DNA of 64,000 nt from Jeotgalibacillus sp. S-D1 (GTDB lineage Bacteria > Bacillota > Bacilli > Bacillales > Jeotgalibacillaceae). Positions within the stretch are counted from its first letter, which is position 1. Every line of letters starts with the position of its first letter. A model generated the notes under the pieces. The model was not told the origin of the DNA, did no database searches, and saw only the letters and a program-made list of their open reading frames with translations. Made by a program: the position numbers and the translations under genes. Below are positions 53,646 through 64,000 of the stretch, piece by piece. Location: contig NZ_SMZR01000007.1 of assembly GCF_004358665.1 (NCBI RefSeq), positions 86,867 through 150,866 of the forward strand. The letters are read 5' to 3'.

Positions 53646-53684
53646 TTGCATTTATATTATTCAATGTTGTATAGTCTTATACAA
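53646..53684 (+). promoter_or_regulatory. Promoter with overlapping palindrome upstream of the PAS/AAA+ regulator
   Basis: TTGCAT (53646-53651) and TATAGT (53670-53675), 18 bases apart, fit a sigma-A promoter. The -10 lies inside the inverted repeat TTGTATA-GTCT-TATACAA (53667-53684), a plausible operator for the regulator itself. A second palindrome, TTGAATTATTCAA, is at 53611-53623. No -24/-12 (sigma-54) element is seen. Confidence 0.55.
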
Positions 53685-53706
53685 GAATGAATAAAGGAGC
53701 GTCATT

Positions 53707-55047
53707 ATGAATTCCATGTTTTTGCTGCCGAATACTGAAGAAGAAATTATGGATACGCATGATGAAGATATTATTATCACAACACGAGAAGGAAAAATCA
53801 TTAAAGTCACTCAAATAAGCGGAGAACATTATGGACTTACACCGGATGAGCTTTTAGGCAAATCGGTGCTTGATCTGGAAGACCAGGGAATTTTCACTCC
53901 CGCTATCACGCCGGAAGTTGTGGCGAAAAAAAAGAAGGTTGTCATGGTGCAGACCACCCCTTCCGGCCGGAAGGTCCTGATTACAGGAATCCCGCTGTTT
54001 AATGATCAGAAGAGCGTTGAATTTGTCATTAGTTATTCCTATGAACTCTCTGAATTGATCGTCATGAAGGAATATCTGCAAGAGCTGGAGTCTGAAATGA
54101 CAAAAGTAAAAGAGGAATTAGCCTACTTTCGGGATCAGCACATTCAAATCGATGACTTTATTGCAGAAAGCGGCTCTTCCAAACGGGCCATCAGCACCGC
54201 GAATAAAATGGCGCGTTTTCCAACCCCCATTGTGATCCACGGGGAACGAGGCGTGGGCAAAAGTACACTCGCTAAATTTATACATAACCAAAGCAGCTGC
54301 AACGGATCTTTTATTGAAGTGGATTGCAGTACGCTGCCGGACCGTGTCTTTGAGGTATCTTTTACCGGCAAAAATGATGCCGTTTCATCGGGTTATCTGT
54401 CGTTAGCTCAAAACGGCACACTCGTTTTAAATGAAATTGACAAATTATCGCCAGCTTCGCAGTCTGTTCTATTAAAACTTCTCACCCGAGAACAGCCAAA
54501 CACCCGCATCATTGCAGGAACCGAAACACCATTAGACAATCTGGTGAAGGCTGGCACTTTTCGGGAAGATTTATTTTACTACCTGAACCTTGCCTCCATC
54601 GCCTTATATCCTCTGCGGGAACGACCGGAGGATTTGACACAGGCCATGACCGTTTTTTTAAACGGTTTAAACCTTAAATACAACCAGAAAAAAAAGCTGG
54701 ATGACAATCTGTATTTGCATTTATTGCAGCTTAAATGGTCAGGAAATTTTCATGAACTGAAGAATGTACTTGAGCGCTGCTTTATAGAAAGCGAAGCTGC
54801 CGTCATCACACTGGCTGATCTGCCTCTGCCCTATCAGCCTGCGGAAGATGAACAAATCGGAGTGGACATCGACGGTCACACACTTCCACATATTCTCGAG
54901 TTTGTAGAGAAAAAAGTGCTCTTAAATGCTCAAAAACGTTATAGAACCACGACTGAAATGGCAAGGGTTTTAGGGATAAGCCAGCCATCAGTCGTTCGTA
55001 AACTAAAAAAATATACCAACACTGTTATAGGAGATGAAGTCAAATGA
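53707..55047 (+). CDS. PAS-AAA+-HTH transcriptional regulator with degenerate sigma-54 motifs
   Basis: 446 aa: N-terminal PAS domain (about 15-115), coiled linker, AAA+ domain (about 150-370) and a C-terminal Fis/TyrR-like helix-turn-helix ([20 protein letters not shown]). Walker [10 protein letters not shown] (179-187) is intact. However the sigma-54 contact loop GAFTGA reads VSFTGK (217-222), and Walker B reads LVLNEID with Asn242 for Asp. It therefore may act without sigma-54, as TyrR does. Its last 4 bases overlap the gabT start (ATGA), so it heads the operon it probably controls. Ligand unknown. Confidence 0.82.
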   Translation: MNSMFLLPNTEEEIMDTHDEDIIITTREGKIIKVTQISGEHYGLTPDELLGKSVLDLEDQGIFTPAITPEVVAKKKKVVMVQTTPSGRKVLITGIPLFNDQKSVEFVISYSYELSELIVMKEYLQELESEMTKVKEELAYFRDQHIQIDDFIAESGSSKRAISTANKMARFPTPIVIHGERGVGKSTLAKFIHNQSSCNGSFIEVDCSTLPDRVFEVSFTGKNDAVSSGYLSLAQNGTLVLNEIDKLSPASQSVLLKLLTREQPNTRIIAGTETPLDNLVKAGTFREDLFYYLNLASIALYPLRERPEDLTQAMTVFLNGLNLKYNQKKKLDDNLYLHLLQLKWSGNFHELKNVLERCFIESEAAVITLADLPLPYQPAEDEQIGVDIDGHTLPHILEFVEKKVLLNAQKRYRTTTEMARVLGISQPSVVRKLKKYTNTVIGDEVK

Positions 55048-56357
55048 CAACGAATCAAAAACCAGACTGGCAGGAGCTTGCAGGCTCCATTGGAAACCTG
55101 CTCGCACCAAGCATGGCGAAGGATCATCCAAATCTTCCTGTTGTAAAAGCGGAAGGCTGTTATTACTACGGGGCAGACGGCAAGACGTATTTAGATTTTA
55201 CTTCAGGAATCGCTGTTGAAAATGTAGGACATCGCCACCCTAAAGTGGTCCAGGCGATTAAGGACAGTGCTGATCATTTACTGCATGGCCCATCTGGTGT
55301 AATAATCTATGAATCTATCTTAAAGCTTGCCTATGAATTGCAGCAGATCCTGCCTCCTAAACTGGATAACTTCTTTTTCGCTAACAGCGGAACCGAAGCG
55401 ATTGAAGGAGCGATCAAACTGGCTAAATACGCTACGAAGCGTCAATACGCCATTTCATTTACAGGTTGTTTTCATGGCCGTTCAATGGGGGCGCTGAGCG
55501 TCTCTACTTCAAAAAGCAAATACAGAAAATACCTTCAGCCTTCGTGGCTTACGTATCAGCTGCCTTACGCGCATCCTGATGATCTTCCGCAGGGAGAAGA
55601 TCCCGCTGTGTTTTTCCCGGATAAGCTGGAAAAGGATGTTGAAAAGCTTTTTAATCATCAGGTAACTCCCGAAGAAGTAGCGTGTATTATTTTAGAGCCT
55701 GTCCTTGGAGAAGGCGGCTACATTATTCCTCCTAAGGAATGGCTTTCTAAAGCGAGAGAAATTTGTGACCGTCACGGCATCCTGCTAATATTTGATGAAG
55801 TCCAAACAGGCTTTGGCCGTACTGGAGACTGGTTTGCTGCTCAAACCTTTGGCGTCACACCTGATATTATGGCAATCGCTAAAGGAATTGCAGCCGGTTT
55901 GCCTCTGAGTGCAACAGTCGCTTCAAAGGAACTGATGGAAAAATGGCCGCTTGGCACCCATGGCACCACCTTTGGGGGCAATCCAATGGCCTGCTCTGCT
56001 GCTCTTGCATCCATCGAGGTGTTAAAGGAAGAAAAACTACTAGAAAATGCACAAAAAATGGGCACTTATGCAATGGAAGAGCTTTTAAAACTAAAAGAAA
56101 AGCATCACATCATTAAAACCATTCGCGGAGTAGGGTTAATGATTGGCATTGAATTACAAGACCCCGTCACCGGAAAACCAAATGGAGAAGCGGTAATGGA
56201 AGTTCTGGACGAGTGCCTTAAGCGCGGCGTGCTCTTTTATCTTTGCGGGAATGCCGGAGAAGTCATTCGGATGATTCCTCCGCTTACCGTTTCAAAGGAA
56301 CAAATTGATACAGGCCTTGCTATTTTGGATCAAGCTTTACAATCTTATAAAGGATAA
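55044..56357 (+). CDS. gabT: Class III aminotransferase, probable 4-aminobutyrate transaminase
   Basis: PLP enzyme moving an omega-amino group to 2-oxoglutarate. Visible: [37 protein letters not shown] (cofactor phosphate), [27 protein letters not shown] (Asp to pyridine N) and the Schiff-base Lys280 in AIAKGIAAG. 437 aa. It overlaps the upstream regulator by 4 bases and precedes a transporter-like gene by 12. GABA is the likeliest substrate, but ornithine or beta-alanine type amines are possible. Confidence 0.85.
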   Translation: MTTNQKPDWQELAGSIGNLLAPSMAKDHPNLPVVKAEGCYYYGADGKTYLDFTSGIAVENVGHRHPKVVQAIKDSADHLLHGPSGVIIYESILKLAYELQQILPPKLDNFFFANSGTEAIEGAIKLAKYATKRQYAISFTGCFHGRSMGALSVSTSKSKYRKYLQPSWLTYQLPYAHPDDLPQGEDPAVFFPDKLEKDVEKLFNHQVTPEEVACIILEPVLGEGGYIIPPKEWLSKAREICDRHGILLIFDEVQTGFGRTGDWFAAQTFGVTPDIMAIAKGIAAGLPLSATVASKELMEKWPLGTHGTTFGGNPMACSAALASIEVLKEEKLLENAQKMGTYAMEELLKLKEKHHIIKTIRGVGLMIGIELQDPVTGKPNGEAVMEVLDECLKRGVLFYLCGNAGEVIRMIPPLTVSKEQIDTGLAILDQALQSYKG

Positions 56358-56369
56358 GGAGGAAGTCAG

Positions 56370-57734
56370 ATGTCGACCATGTATAAAGGAGAAGAAGTTC
56401 AGGCAGTACACTCAGGCTGGAAGTTTATCATTCCCTCCCTAATTGGGGCATTGCTCTTTTTAACACCTGTTAAAATCAACGGAGAAATTACGATCGGGGT
56501 AGGAATTTTAGCGTCCTGGCTGCAAAGCACATTCGGAGAGTCGATTCCTGCATTCATTCTGATATTACTTGGTTTCTCAGCAGCTGCTACACTGGCTGCC
56601 ACCATTCTTAAGCCGGCTGTTGTGCTGAATTCTTCCTTTTTCCGCCCGTTATTTATAACCGGTCCATTTGGTGTCATTATACGTGTTTTAGGTTTTATCG
56701 TTGGGTTAATGGCATTTTATCAAATTGGGCCTGAAGCCATTTCTTCCCGTGATACGGGCGGAGTCGTCCTTTACGATTTGGCTCCAGTCCTGCTTACCTG
56801 GTTTTTGTTTGCAGGTATTTTGCTGCCTTTACTCGTGGAGTTTGGCTTGATGGAATTTGTCGGTTCGTTATTAAATAAAATAATGCGCCCATTGTTCACT
56901 TTGCCAGGCCGTTCATCCATTGACTGCATGGCTTCCTGGATGGGAGCGGCTCCGGTCGGAGTTCTTGTAACCATGAAGCAGTACGATGAAGGGTATTATA
57001 CAAAACGGGAAGCGGCGGTGATTGCCACCACCTTTTCGATCGCTTCTGTTGCCTTCAGCTTAGTTGTGGCGAACGTAATCGGCATTGGCGAATTGTTTCT
57101 CCCATTCTATCTAGCAGTATCAACGGCTTCGATTGTGGCGGCCATTATCATGCCACGCATTCCACCTCTTTCGAGAAAAGCTGACACTTATTATGAACCT
57201 GTTGGAAAGCAAATCGATGATCACGTTCCTGAAGGTGTATCGCTCATTAAGTGGGGATATCAGGAAGCATGCCGAAAAGCTCACAAAGCCGGCAGTATTA
57301 AAAAGCTCGCTGCAAATGGGGCGGGTACGGTGCTCGATATTTGGCTGGGTTTGGTCCCGCTTGTTATGACATTGGGAACATTGGCACTCATTATCGCAAC
57401 CTATACACCGCTATTTGAAATTATTTCTTATCCTTTAATTCCGGTGCTGGCACTGCTCGGATTGCCAGAAGCTTCCGCTGCCGCACCAACAATTTTAGTA
57501 GGCTTTGCAGATATGTTTTTGCCGGCAGTTCTTGGAGCAGGTATTGAGAGCGAACTGACCCGATTTGTCATCGCAGGAATTTCTTTAACCCAATTAATCT
57601 ATATGTCTGAAATCGGAATTTTAATTTTAAGATCAAATATTCCGGTGAAATTCGGCGAACTTGTACTTATCTTTATTTTACGTACCATTATTACGCTGCC
57701 AGTCATTGTTGTATTTGCGCACTTATTTGCTTAA
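56370..57734 (+). CDS. YjiH family membrane protein (Gate domain)
   Basis: 454 aa with about ten membrane helices and two nucleoside-recognition/Gate-type segments (GRSSIDCMASWMGAAPVGVL, a hallmark with Cys and Gly-rich turn, and a similar second-half segment LPEASAAAPTILVGFADMFL). Gate proteins are channel- or transporter-like; the substrate for YjiH is unproven. Position directly after gabT (12-base gap, AAGGAGGAAG) suggests uptake of the amine or its product. Ends with a strong terminator. Confidence 0.85.
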   Translation: MSTMYKGEEVQAVHSGWKFIIPSLIGALLFLTPVKINGEITIGVGILASWLQSTFGESIPAFILILLGFSAAATLAATILKPAVVLNSSFFRPLFITGPFGVIIRVLGFIVGLMAFYQIGPEAISSRDTGGVVLYDLAPVLLTWFLFAGILLPLLVEFGLMEFVGSLLNKIMRPLFTLPGRSSIDCMASWMGAAPVGVLVTMKQYDEGYYTKREAAVIATTFSIASVAFSLVVANVIGIGELFLPFYLAVSTASIVAAIIMPRIPPLSRKADTYYEPVGKQIDDHVPEGVSLIKWGYQEACRKAHKAGSIKKLAANGAGTVLDIWLGLVPLVMTLGTLALIIATYTPLFEIISYPLIPVLALLGLPEASAAAPTILVGFADMFLPAVLGAGIESELTRFVIAGISLTQLIYMSEIGILILRSNIPVKFGELVLIFILRTIITLPVIVVFAHLFA

Positions 57735-57737
57735 TCA

Positions 57738-57779
57738 GAAAAAGCGATCGGCGGGGTAAAACCCGCGATCGCTTTTTTG
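57738..57779. terminator. Bidirectional terminator after the regulator-gabT-yjiH operon
   Basis: AAAAAGCGATCG...GCGGG pairs with CCCGCGATCGCTTTTT; flanking A and T runs serve both strands. Confidence 0.9.
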
Positions 57780-57817
57780 ATGCACACAAGAATCGTCTTT
57801 TCAAAGCGAACCAGCCC

Positions 57818-58660
57818 TTATATTTCAAAGCTCTTCCATACCTCTGGAAGAAGATCCGTTACCTCGTGTGCGAGCAGCGTATGGGCCGAGTTTCTTTCCG
57901 ACCATTTCTGTGCGCAGGCGCCGTGAAGATACACCGTATTTAAAACAGCATGCTTCCAATGATCGTGACAGCATATCATGCCAAGCATCATGCCAGTTAA
58001 TGTATCCCCGGTGCCTCCCTTAGCTAAAGCTCCATCACCAGTAGGGTTTCTAAAAATCTCTCCGTCACTGAAGGCAGTGATCGTTTCATTTCCTTTTAAT
58101 ACAATCGTAACTCCCAGCTTTTTTGCCCATAAAGAAGCATAGTAAGCACGATTATTCTGCAAATCTTTTACCTCCACACCAGTAATCTTCGAAAATTCTC
58201 CGGGGTGAGGGGTCAGAATTGTAGGAGCATTTCTTCTTTTATAGGTGCGTTCAGATAGAGCTCCTGCATCAAGGATGACAGGACAATTGGTATCTAACAG
58301 CCGCTGCACAGCTTTTTCAGTCTGCTCATCCGGTTCAATCCCGGGACCTGCAGCCACCGCTTTATAGGAATCCAAATCAACTTTGCCTTCAGCAATTTTA
58401 ATCAGCCCATCCGGTAAATACATGGCCTCCGGAATAGCAGACACAGCATGGGCTATGACTTTCTCTTCCGTTCCAATCACCAGCTTGCCAAGCCCGCTTC
58501 GCAGCGCACCAAGCCCTGAAAGCAAGGCAGCACCCGGCATTGAACTGGTGCCCGCTAAAAGAAGTGCTGTACCATATGTACCTTTATGACCATCATTTTT
58601 TCTTACAGGAAGTGTTGCTGCAACATCTTCTCCTGTCCAAGTGTACGCTTTTTCAGACAT
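57818..58660 (-). CDS. nnrD: ADP-dependent NAD(P)H-hydrate dehydratase NnrD
   Basis: Repairs hydrated NAD(P)H (ribokinase-like fold). Visible: KGTYGTALLLAGTSSMPGAA (N-terminal glycine-rich), AAGPGI, VILDAGAL, TPHPGEFS and the catalytic GDGALAKGGTGDTLTGM. 280 aa is the stand-alone dehydratase (YxkO) without the epimerase domain. GGAGGTGG precedes the ATG. Single gene in a minus-strand pair with exoA upstream. Confidence 0.93.
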   Translation of the reverse strand: MSEKAYTWTGEDVAATLPVRKNDGHKGTYGTALLLAGTSSMPGAALLSGLGALRSGLGKLVIGTEEKVIAHAVSAIPEAMYLPDGLIKIAEGKVDLDSYKAVAAGPGIEPDEQTEKAVQRLLDTNCPVILDAGALSERTYKRRNAPTILTPHPGEFSKITGVEVKDLQNNRAYYASLWAKKLGVTIVLKGNETITAFSDGEIFRNPTGDGALAKGGTGDTLTGMMLGMICCHDHWKHAVLNTVYLHGACAQKWSERNSAHTLLAHEVTDLLPEVWKSFEI

Positions 58661-58738
58661 AACTCCACCTCCTCGCTATCTGTTTATCCTTTTCCTATAA
58701 AAAGGAATTGATAAACCGGGAATTTGTCCAATTGTTTA

Positions 58739-59494
58739 TTAATCAGCCATTTCAAGCTGTACCGGGCAGTGGTCGCTTCCTAATACATAAGGGTGAATCG
58801 CTGCATCCTTCAGCCTGTCCTCAAGCCTGCACGAAACAATAAAATAATCGATTCTCCAGCCAATATTCCGTTCTCTTACCTTGCTCATATAGGACCACCA
58901 CGTATAAGCCCCTTCTGTTTCCGGATAAAAATAACGAAATGAATCAACAAATCCCGCATCCAATAAAGAAGTCATTTTCCCTCTTTCTTCTATCGTAAAG
59001 CCTGAGTTCCCTCTGTTCGGTTTGGCATTTTTCAAATCGATTTCCTGATGGGCTACATTTAAATCACCACATAAAATTACAGGTTTTATTTTATCTAATT
59101 CACTGCAGTACTGTCTCATCATTTCTTCCCACTCGAGCCTGTAGGGAAGCCTTGTCAGATCTCGTTTTGAATTAGGGGTGTAGACATTAATCAGGTAGAA
59201 GCCTTCATACTCAAGCGTTAAAATCCTTCCTTCCGCTTCTGAGTCGGCATCCCCTATGCCGTATTTAACGTGAAGTGGCTTTATCTTTGTAAAAACAGCC
59301 GTACCTGAATACCCTTTTTTTTCAGCATAGTTCCAGTACTGATAGTATCCTGCCATAGGCAAATCAATTTGGTTTTCCTGCACCTTGGTTTCCTGCAGGC
59401 AAATAATATCTGCATTAACCTGGTCAACATAGTCTAAAAATCCCTTTTTCACACATGCTCTTATTCCATTAACATTCCAAGAAATTAGCTTCAT
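58739..59494 (-). CDS. exoA: Exodeoxyribonuclease III / AP endonuclease ExoA
   Basis: Cuts DNA 5' to abasic sites in base-excision repair. Visible: ISWNVNGIRACVKKGF start, LQETKVQENQID (catalytic Glu), GDLNVAHQEIDL (Asp and Asn), NIGWRIDYF and the final LGSDHCPVQLEM (Asp-His). 251 aa, usual length. Mg-dependent EEP fold. A weak site (GGGCAGGAAG) lies before the ATG; 78 bases separate it from nnrD downstream. Confidence 0.95.
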   Translation of the reverse strand: MKLISWNVNGIRACVKKGFLDYVDQVNADIICLQETKVQENQIDLPMAGYYQYWNYAEKKGYSGTAVFTKIKPLHVKYGIGDADSEAEGRILTLEYEGFYLINVYTPNSKRDLTRLPYRLEWEEMMRQYCSELDKIKPVILCGDLNVAHQEIDLKNAKPNRGNSGFTIEERGKMTSLLDAGFVDSFRYFYPETEGAYTWWSYMSKVRERNIGWRIDYFIVSCRLEDRLKDAAIHPYVLGSDHCPVQLEMAD

Positions 59495-59696
59495 AATCTT
59501 CCTGCCCCTAACTAAATAATTATTTATTCATGGTAGCACAGATGCAGCGGGCAGGCTTAGTTAAATCCTTGCAATTCATATATAGGAAGATTCATTTAGT
59601 TGAAAGAAATCAAATCTCTTTCCATTCTTCCTACAATTCTATAAAATAAATTCGAATTGATTGATATTTCAAAAAATAGTTACAAGGAGTGTTTTC

Positions 59697-60689
59697 ATGA
59701 CCTATTTGGCAAATAAAGAACGTTATTCAAACATGAAATATAACCGCTGCGGCAATTCCGGTCTTCTTCTCCCGGCTATTTCTCTTGGACTTTGGCATAA
59801 TTTCGGGGGAGTAGACACTGTTGAAAACGGACGGGCTATGCTGCGCAGAGCGTTTGATCTTGGAATTGCACATTTTGATCTGGCCAATAACTATGGTCCC
59901 CCACCCGGGTCAGCTGAGGAAATGTTTGGTGCTATGTTGAAAACCGATTTCGCTCCTTATCGCGATGAAATGATTATATCCACAAAAGCAGGTTATCATA
60001 TGTGGGACGGACCATACGGGGAATGGGGTTCCAAAAAATACCTCACAGCAAGTCTTGATCAGAGCTTAAAAAGAATGGGGCTTGACTATGTTGATATCTT
60101 CTATTCTCATCGTCCGGATCCAAATACTCCTCTTGAAGAAACAATGGGGGCTCTTGATCAGATTGTCCGGCAGGGAAAAGCTTTATATGTGGGGATATCA
60201 AGCTATGATGCCGATCAAACGGCACAGGCAATATCAATTTTAAAAGATCTTGGCACCCCCCTACTTATCCATCAGCCAAAATACTCTATGCTGAATCGTT
60301 CGATCGAAAACGGCGTTCAGGATGTGCTGCAGGAAAACGGGGTCGGCTCCATCGCTTTTTGTCCTCTTCAGCAAGGGCTTTTAACAAATAAGTATTTAAA
60401 TGGGGTACCTTCTGAGTCCCGTGCCGCAAAATCCACCGGGGCCCTGGGTGAAAATGAAGTGACAGAAGAAGTGATCCGTAAAGTACAGGAGCTTAATACA
60501 CTGGCGTCAAATCGGGACCAAAGTTTGGCTCAGATGGCGCTTGCCTGGGTACTGCGTGAAGGCCGTGTGACCTCTGCATTAATTGGGGCCAGTAGAGTCA
60601 GCCAGATTGAAGAGAACGTGAAAGCGCTTGATCAGCTTGAATTCTCATCAGATGAATTAGCAGCCATTGAAAACATTCTGAAAGATTAA
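59697..60689 (+). CDS. Aldo/keto reductase, YghZ/MgrA-like
   Basis: NADPH-dependent reductase of the AKR14 type (methylglyoxal or L-glyceraldehyde-3-phosphate). Visible: SLGLWHNFGGVDT, HFDLANNYGPPPGSAEEMFG (catalytic Asp/Tyr region), IISTKAGYHMWDGPYG, DIFYSHRPDPNTP and SALIGASR for the cofactor. 330 aa from ATG 59697, which has AAGGAG 7 bases upstream; the frame is open to 59661 but without a site. Terminator follows. Confidence 0.92.
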   Translation: MTYLANKERYSNMKYNRCGNSGLLLPAISLGLWHNFGGVDTVENGRAMLRRAFDLGIAHFDLANNYGPPPGSAEEMFGAMLKTDFAPYRDEMIISTKAGYHMWDGPYGEWGSKKYLTASLDQSLKRMGLDYVDIFYSHRPDPNTPLEETMGALDQIVRQGKALYVGISSYDADQTAQAISILKDLGTPLLIHQPKYSMLNRSIENGVQDVLQENGVGSIAFCPLQQGLLTNKYLNGVPSESRAAKSTGALGENEVTEEVIRKVQELNTLASNRDQSLAQMALAWVLREGRVTSALIGASRVSQIEENVKALDQLEFSSDELAAIENILKD

Positions 60690-60705
60690 TTAGCTTCCGT
60701 TTAAC

Positions 60706-60742
60706 GAAAAAAGCCCAACTCTGAATAGAGTCGGGCTTTTAT
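60706..60742. terminator. Terminator of the aldo/keto reductase gene, shared with the DUF3934 gene
   Basis: AAAAGCCC...ACTCT pairs with AGAGT...GGGCTTTT over a short loop. Confidence 0.85.
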
Positions 60743-60744
60743 TG

Positions 60745-60912
60745 TTATTTATTCTCAGTATTTTCATCACTGGAATTAGAAGCATTTTTTACCCCTTTGC
60801 TCTTATAGGGCTTAAAGCTTTTGGCTTTTTTTGCTCCAGCCTGCCAGCGATTCCATCCTTTTTTCCCTGTGCCTTTCCCAATACCGCTCTTGCCTTTTGA
60901 TGATTTAGTCAT
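60745..60912 (-). CDS. DUF3934-type small basic protein
   Basis: A 55-aa, very basic protein translated by hand: it begins MTKSSKGKSGIGKGTGKK, continues GWNRWQAGAKKAKSFKPYKS and ends in an acidic Ser/Asn/Glu tail. The GTGKKGWNRWQ core is the DUF3934 motif as I remember it. GGAGTGA lies 4-5 bases before the ATG. Function unknown; composition suggests nucleic-acid or ribosome association. Confidence 0.75.
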   Translation of the reverse strand: MTKSSKGKSGIGKGTGKKGWNRWQAGAKKAKSFKPYKSKGVKNASNSSDENTENK

Positions 60913-61083
60913 TTATTCACTCCGTCTTTTTTCTTTATATAAGATTGATTGTTTTCCAAAACTAATTCAGATACTCATTTCATTCCTTAGCTTTCTACCT
61001 TACCATGAATGCGCAGCAAAATAAACAACTCAGGAAATTAAGTTGGCACTCAAACCCCAATCCTGTTTTACTCAAAAAGCCTA

Positions 61084-61405
61084 TCATTCTTTTCAGCGTT
61101 TCCTTCTTTTTTTGAACCGTTCCCAGTCCTCATGCAATATCAACATTTGCATCTAGACATAGAAGTACTCTTTGGTTGCATGCTTAAACTTTTCATTTCT
61201 GGCATCTTTAATTCTCTCGGACCATTCAAGAAAAATGCCCGGTATGTAATCTCTTTTGCAAACTCATCCCCCCTATCCGTAGATCCCGCAACCAAACTAT
61301 ACTGATTTTATCCAAAAGACCATCTACCCATTCTAAACGGCGGACTAATACCTCTTCTTCATTTTTTATAATCATACAACTTATCACGTCATACTTATGA
61401 ATGTT
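61084..61405 (-). pseudogene. Decayed family 2 glycosyltransferase (SunS/TPR-glycosyltransferase type)
   Basis: Read on the minus strand, fragments of the same glycosyltransferase family as at 48.5 kb appear in order but in different frames: ISCMIIKNEEEVLVRRLEW and VDGLLDKISIV in one frame, then GSTDRGDEFAKEI in another, then IKDARNEKFKHATKEYFYV followed by an in-frame stop, then LILHEDWERF. Several frameshifts and a stop, plus loss of the DxD region, mark it as a remnant. It lies directly downstream of the collagen-like gene. The remaining gap 60913-61083 and 61406-61480 shows no feature. Confidence 0.75.
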
Positions 61406-61482
61406 GTGAAATAAGATGACCTCTTAGACCAGCATTATATAAGAGTTCTCGCTAACTTTATCATCGGCACTTAAAATTAGTA

Positions 61483-61517
61483 TTAAAAAAAGAGCTCGCA
61501 ATAAAATTGCAAGCTCC
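61483..61517 (-). terminator. Terminator of the collagen-like gene
   Basis: GAGCTTGCAAT and ATTGCGAGCTC pair with one mismatch over a short loop; seven Ts follow on the minus strand, about 120 bases after the stop. Confidence 0.85.
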
Positions 61518-61637
61518 TGAAATAATTCGAATATTTTTCTCATTAATCTTATTTTATGGCAATGTTAAGCGCAGCTGTCATAAATTCAAAAACCAACGAT
61601 TCTTACAAACATTAAGATTTCTTAATAATTTTTATTA

Positions 61638-64000
<2,363 letters not shown>

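Noticed and set aside
53303..53706. A sigma-54 (-24/-12) promoter for the PAS/AAA+ operon
   Set aside because: No TGGCAC-N5-TTGC-type element was found; a sigma-A-like promoter fits better.
60821..61024. 67-codon plus-strand frame
   Set aside because: Antisense to the DUF3934-type gene, which has a ribosome site and a recognisable motif.

Overview
The window reads as chromosome of a spore-forming member of the Bacillaceae (low-to-moderate GC, strong AAGGAGG-type ribosome sites, frequent TTG/GTG starts). The evidence is a lia-type envelope-stress operon, KtrAB, a Zur-type metallochaperone, a YhcN/YlaJ lipoprotein, a collagen-like surface protein and many B. subtilis-type small families. I see no rRNA, tRNA, phage, insertion sequence or CRISPR. 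Gene order is mostly ordinary core and accessory chromosome, with intergenic regions well marked by hairpin terminators.

Layout. 0-6 kb: YtiB-like carbonic anhydrase, DinB and DUF1349 proteins, and a liaI-like/liaH/liaF/liaS/liaR operon on the minus strand with no liaG. 6-17 kb: acetyltransferase, oligoendopeptidase F, RecQ, a TspO-like protein, a Zur-box-controlled ZagA, methionine aminopeptidase, ThiT under a TPP riboswitch, an aromatic acid exporter. 17-23 kb: yitJ-metH behind a SAM-I riboswitch. 23-32 kb: SRAP protein, ktrAB behind a c-di-AMP riboswitch, adenine deaminase, a two-gene B12-binding/STAS module, a DEAD-box helicase, a CDF transporter. 32-39 kb: a heterodimeric ABC exporter and small genes. 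39-43 kb: a probable sigma-W operon (DUF4178, PspA, DUF4247 lipoprotein, DUF350, membrane spermidine-synthase-like protein). 43-50 kb: a DUF2515 gene carrying yjzC in frame at its 3' end, ferritin, small spore-type genes and a SunS-like glycosyltransferase cluster. 50-57 kb: metE behind a cobalamin riboswitch, then a PAS/AAA+ regulator-gabT-yjiH operon. 57-64 kb: nnrD, exoA, an aldo/keto reductase, a decayed glycosyltransferase and the 3' part of a very long collagen-like gene that runs off the window.

How parts work together. Methionine synthesis is duplicated and switched by metabolites: B12 should shut off metE, leaving the B12-dependent MetH, which with its methyl-donor partner YitJ is shut off by SAM. 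Envelope stress is covered twice (LiaH and PspA, each with its own membrane partners). Glycosyltransferases of one family occur twice (48.5 kb intact, 61.2 kb decayed), the second beside a collagen-like protein whose triplets nearly all carry threonine.

Most unusual structure: two unrelated-looking intergenic arrays (16.7-17.1 kb and 37.15-37.9 kb) are both built on a CGAT core repeated every 21 bp, exactly two DNA turns, and both lie between the facing terminators of convergent genes. The most interesting candidate protein systems are the Wx9EH B12-binding protein coupled to a PAS-STAS protein (possible light or B12 input to stress signalling) and the glycosyltransferase cluster with a Cys-rich partner. 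Many start codons given here are internal to the longest reading frame because a ribosome site decides them; the entries say so.
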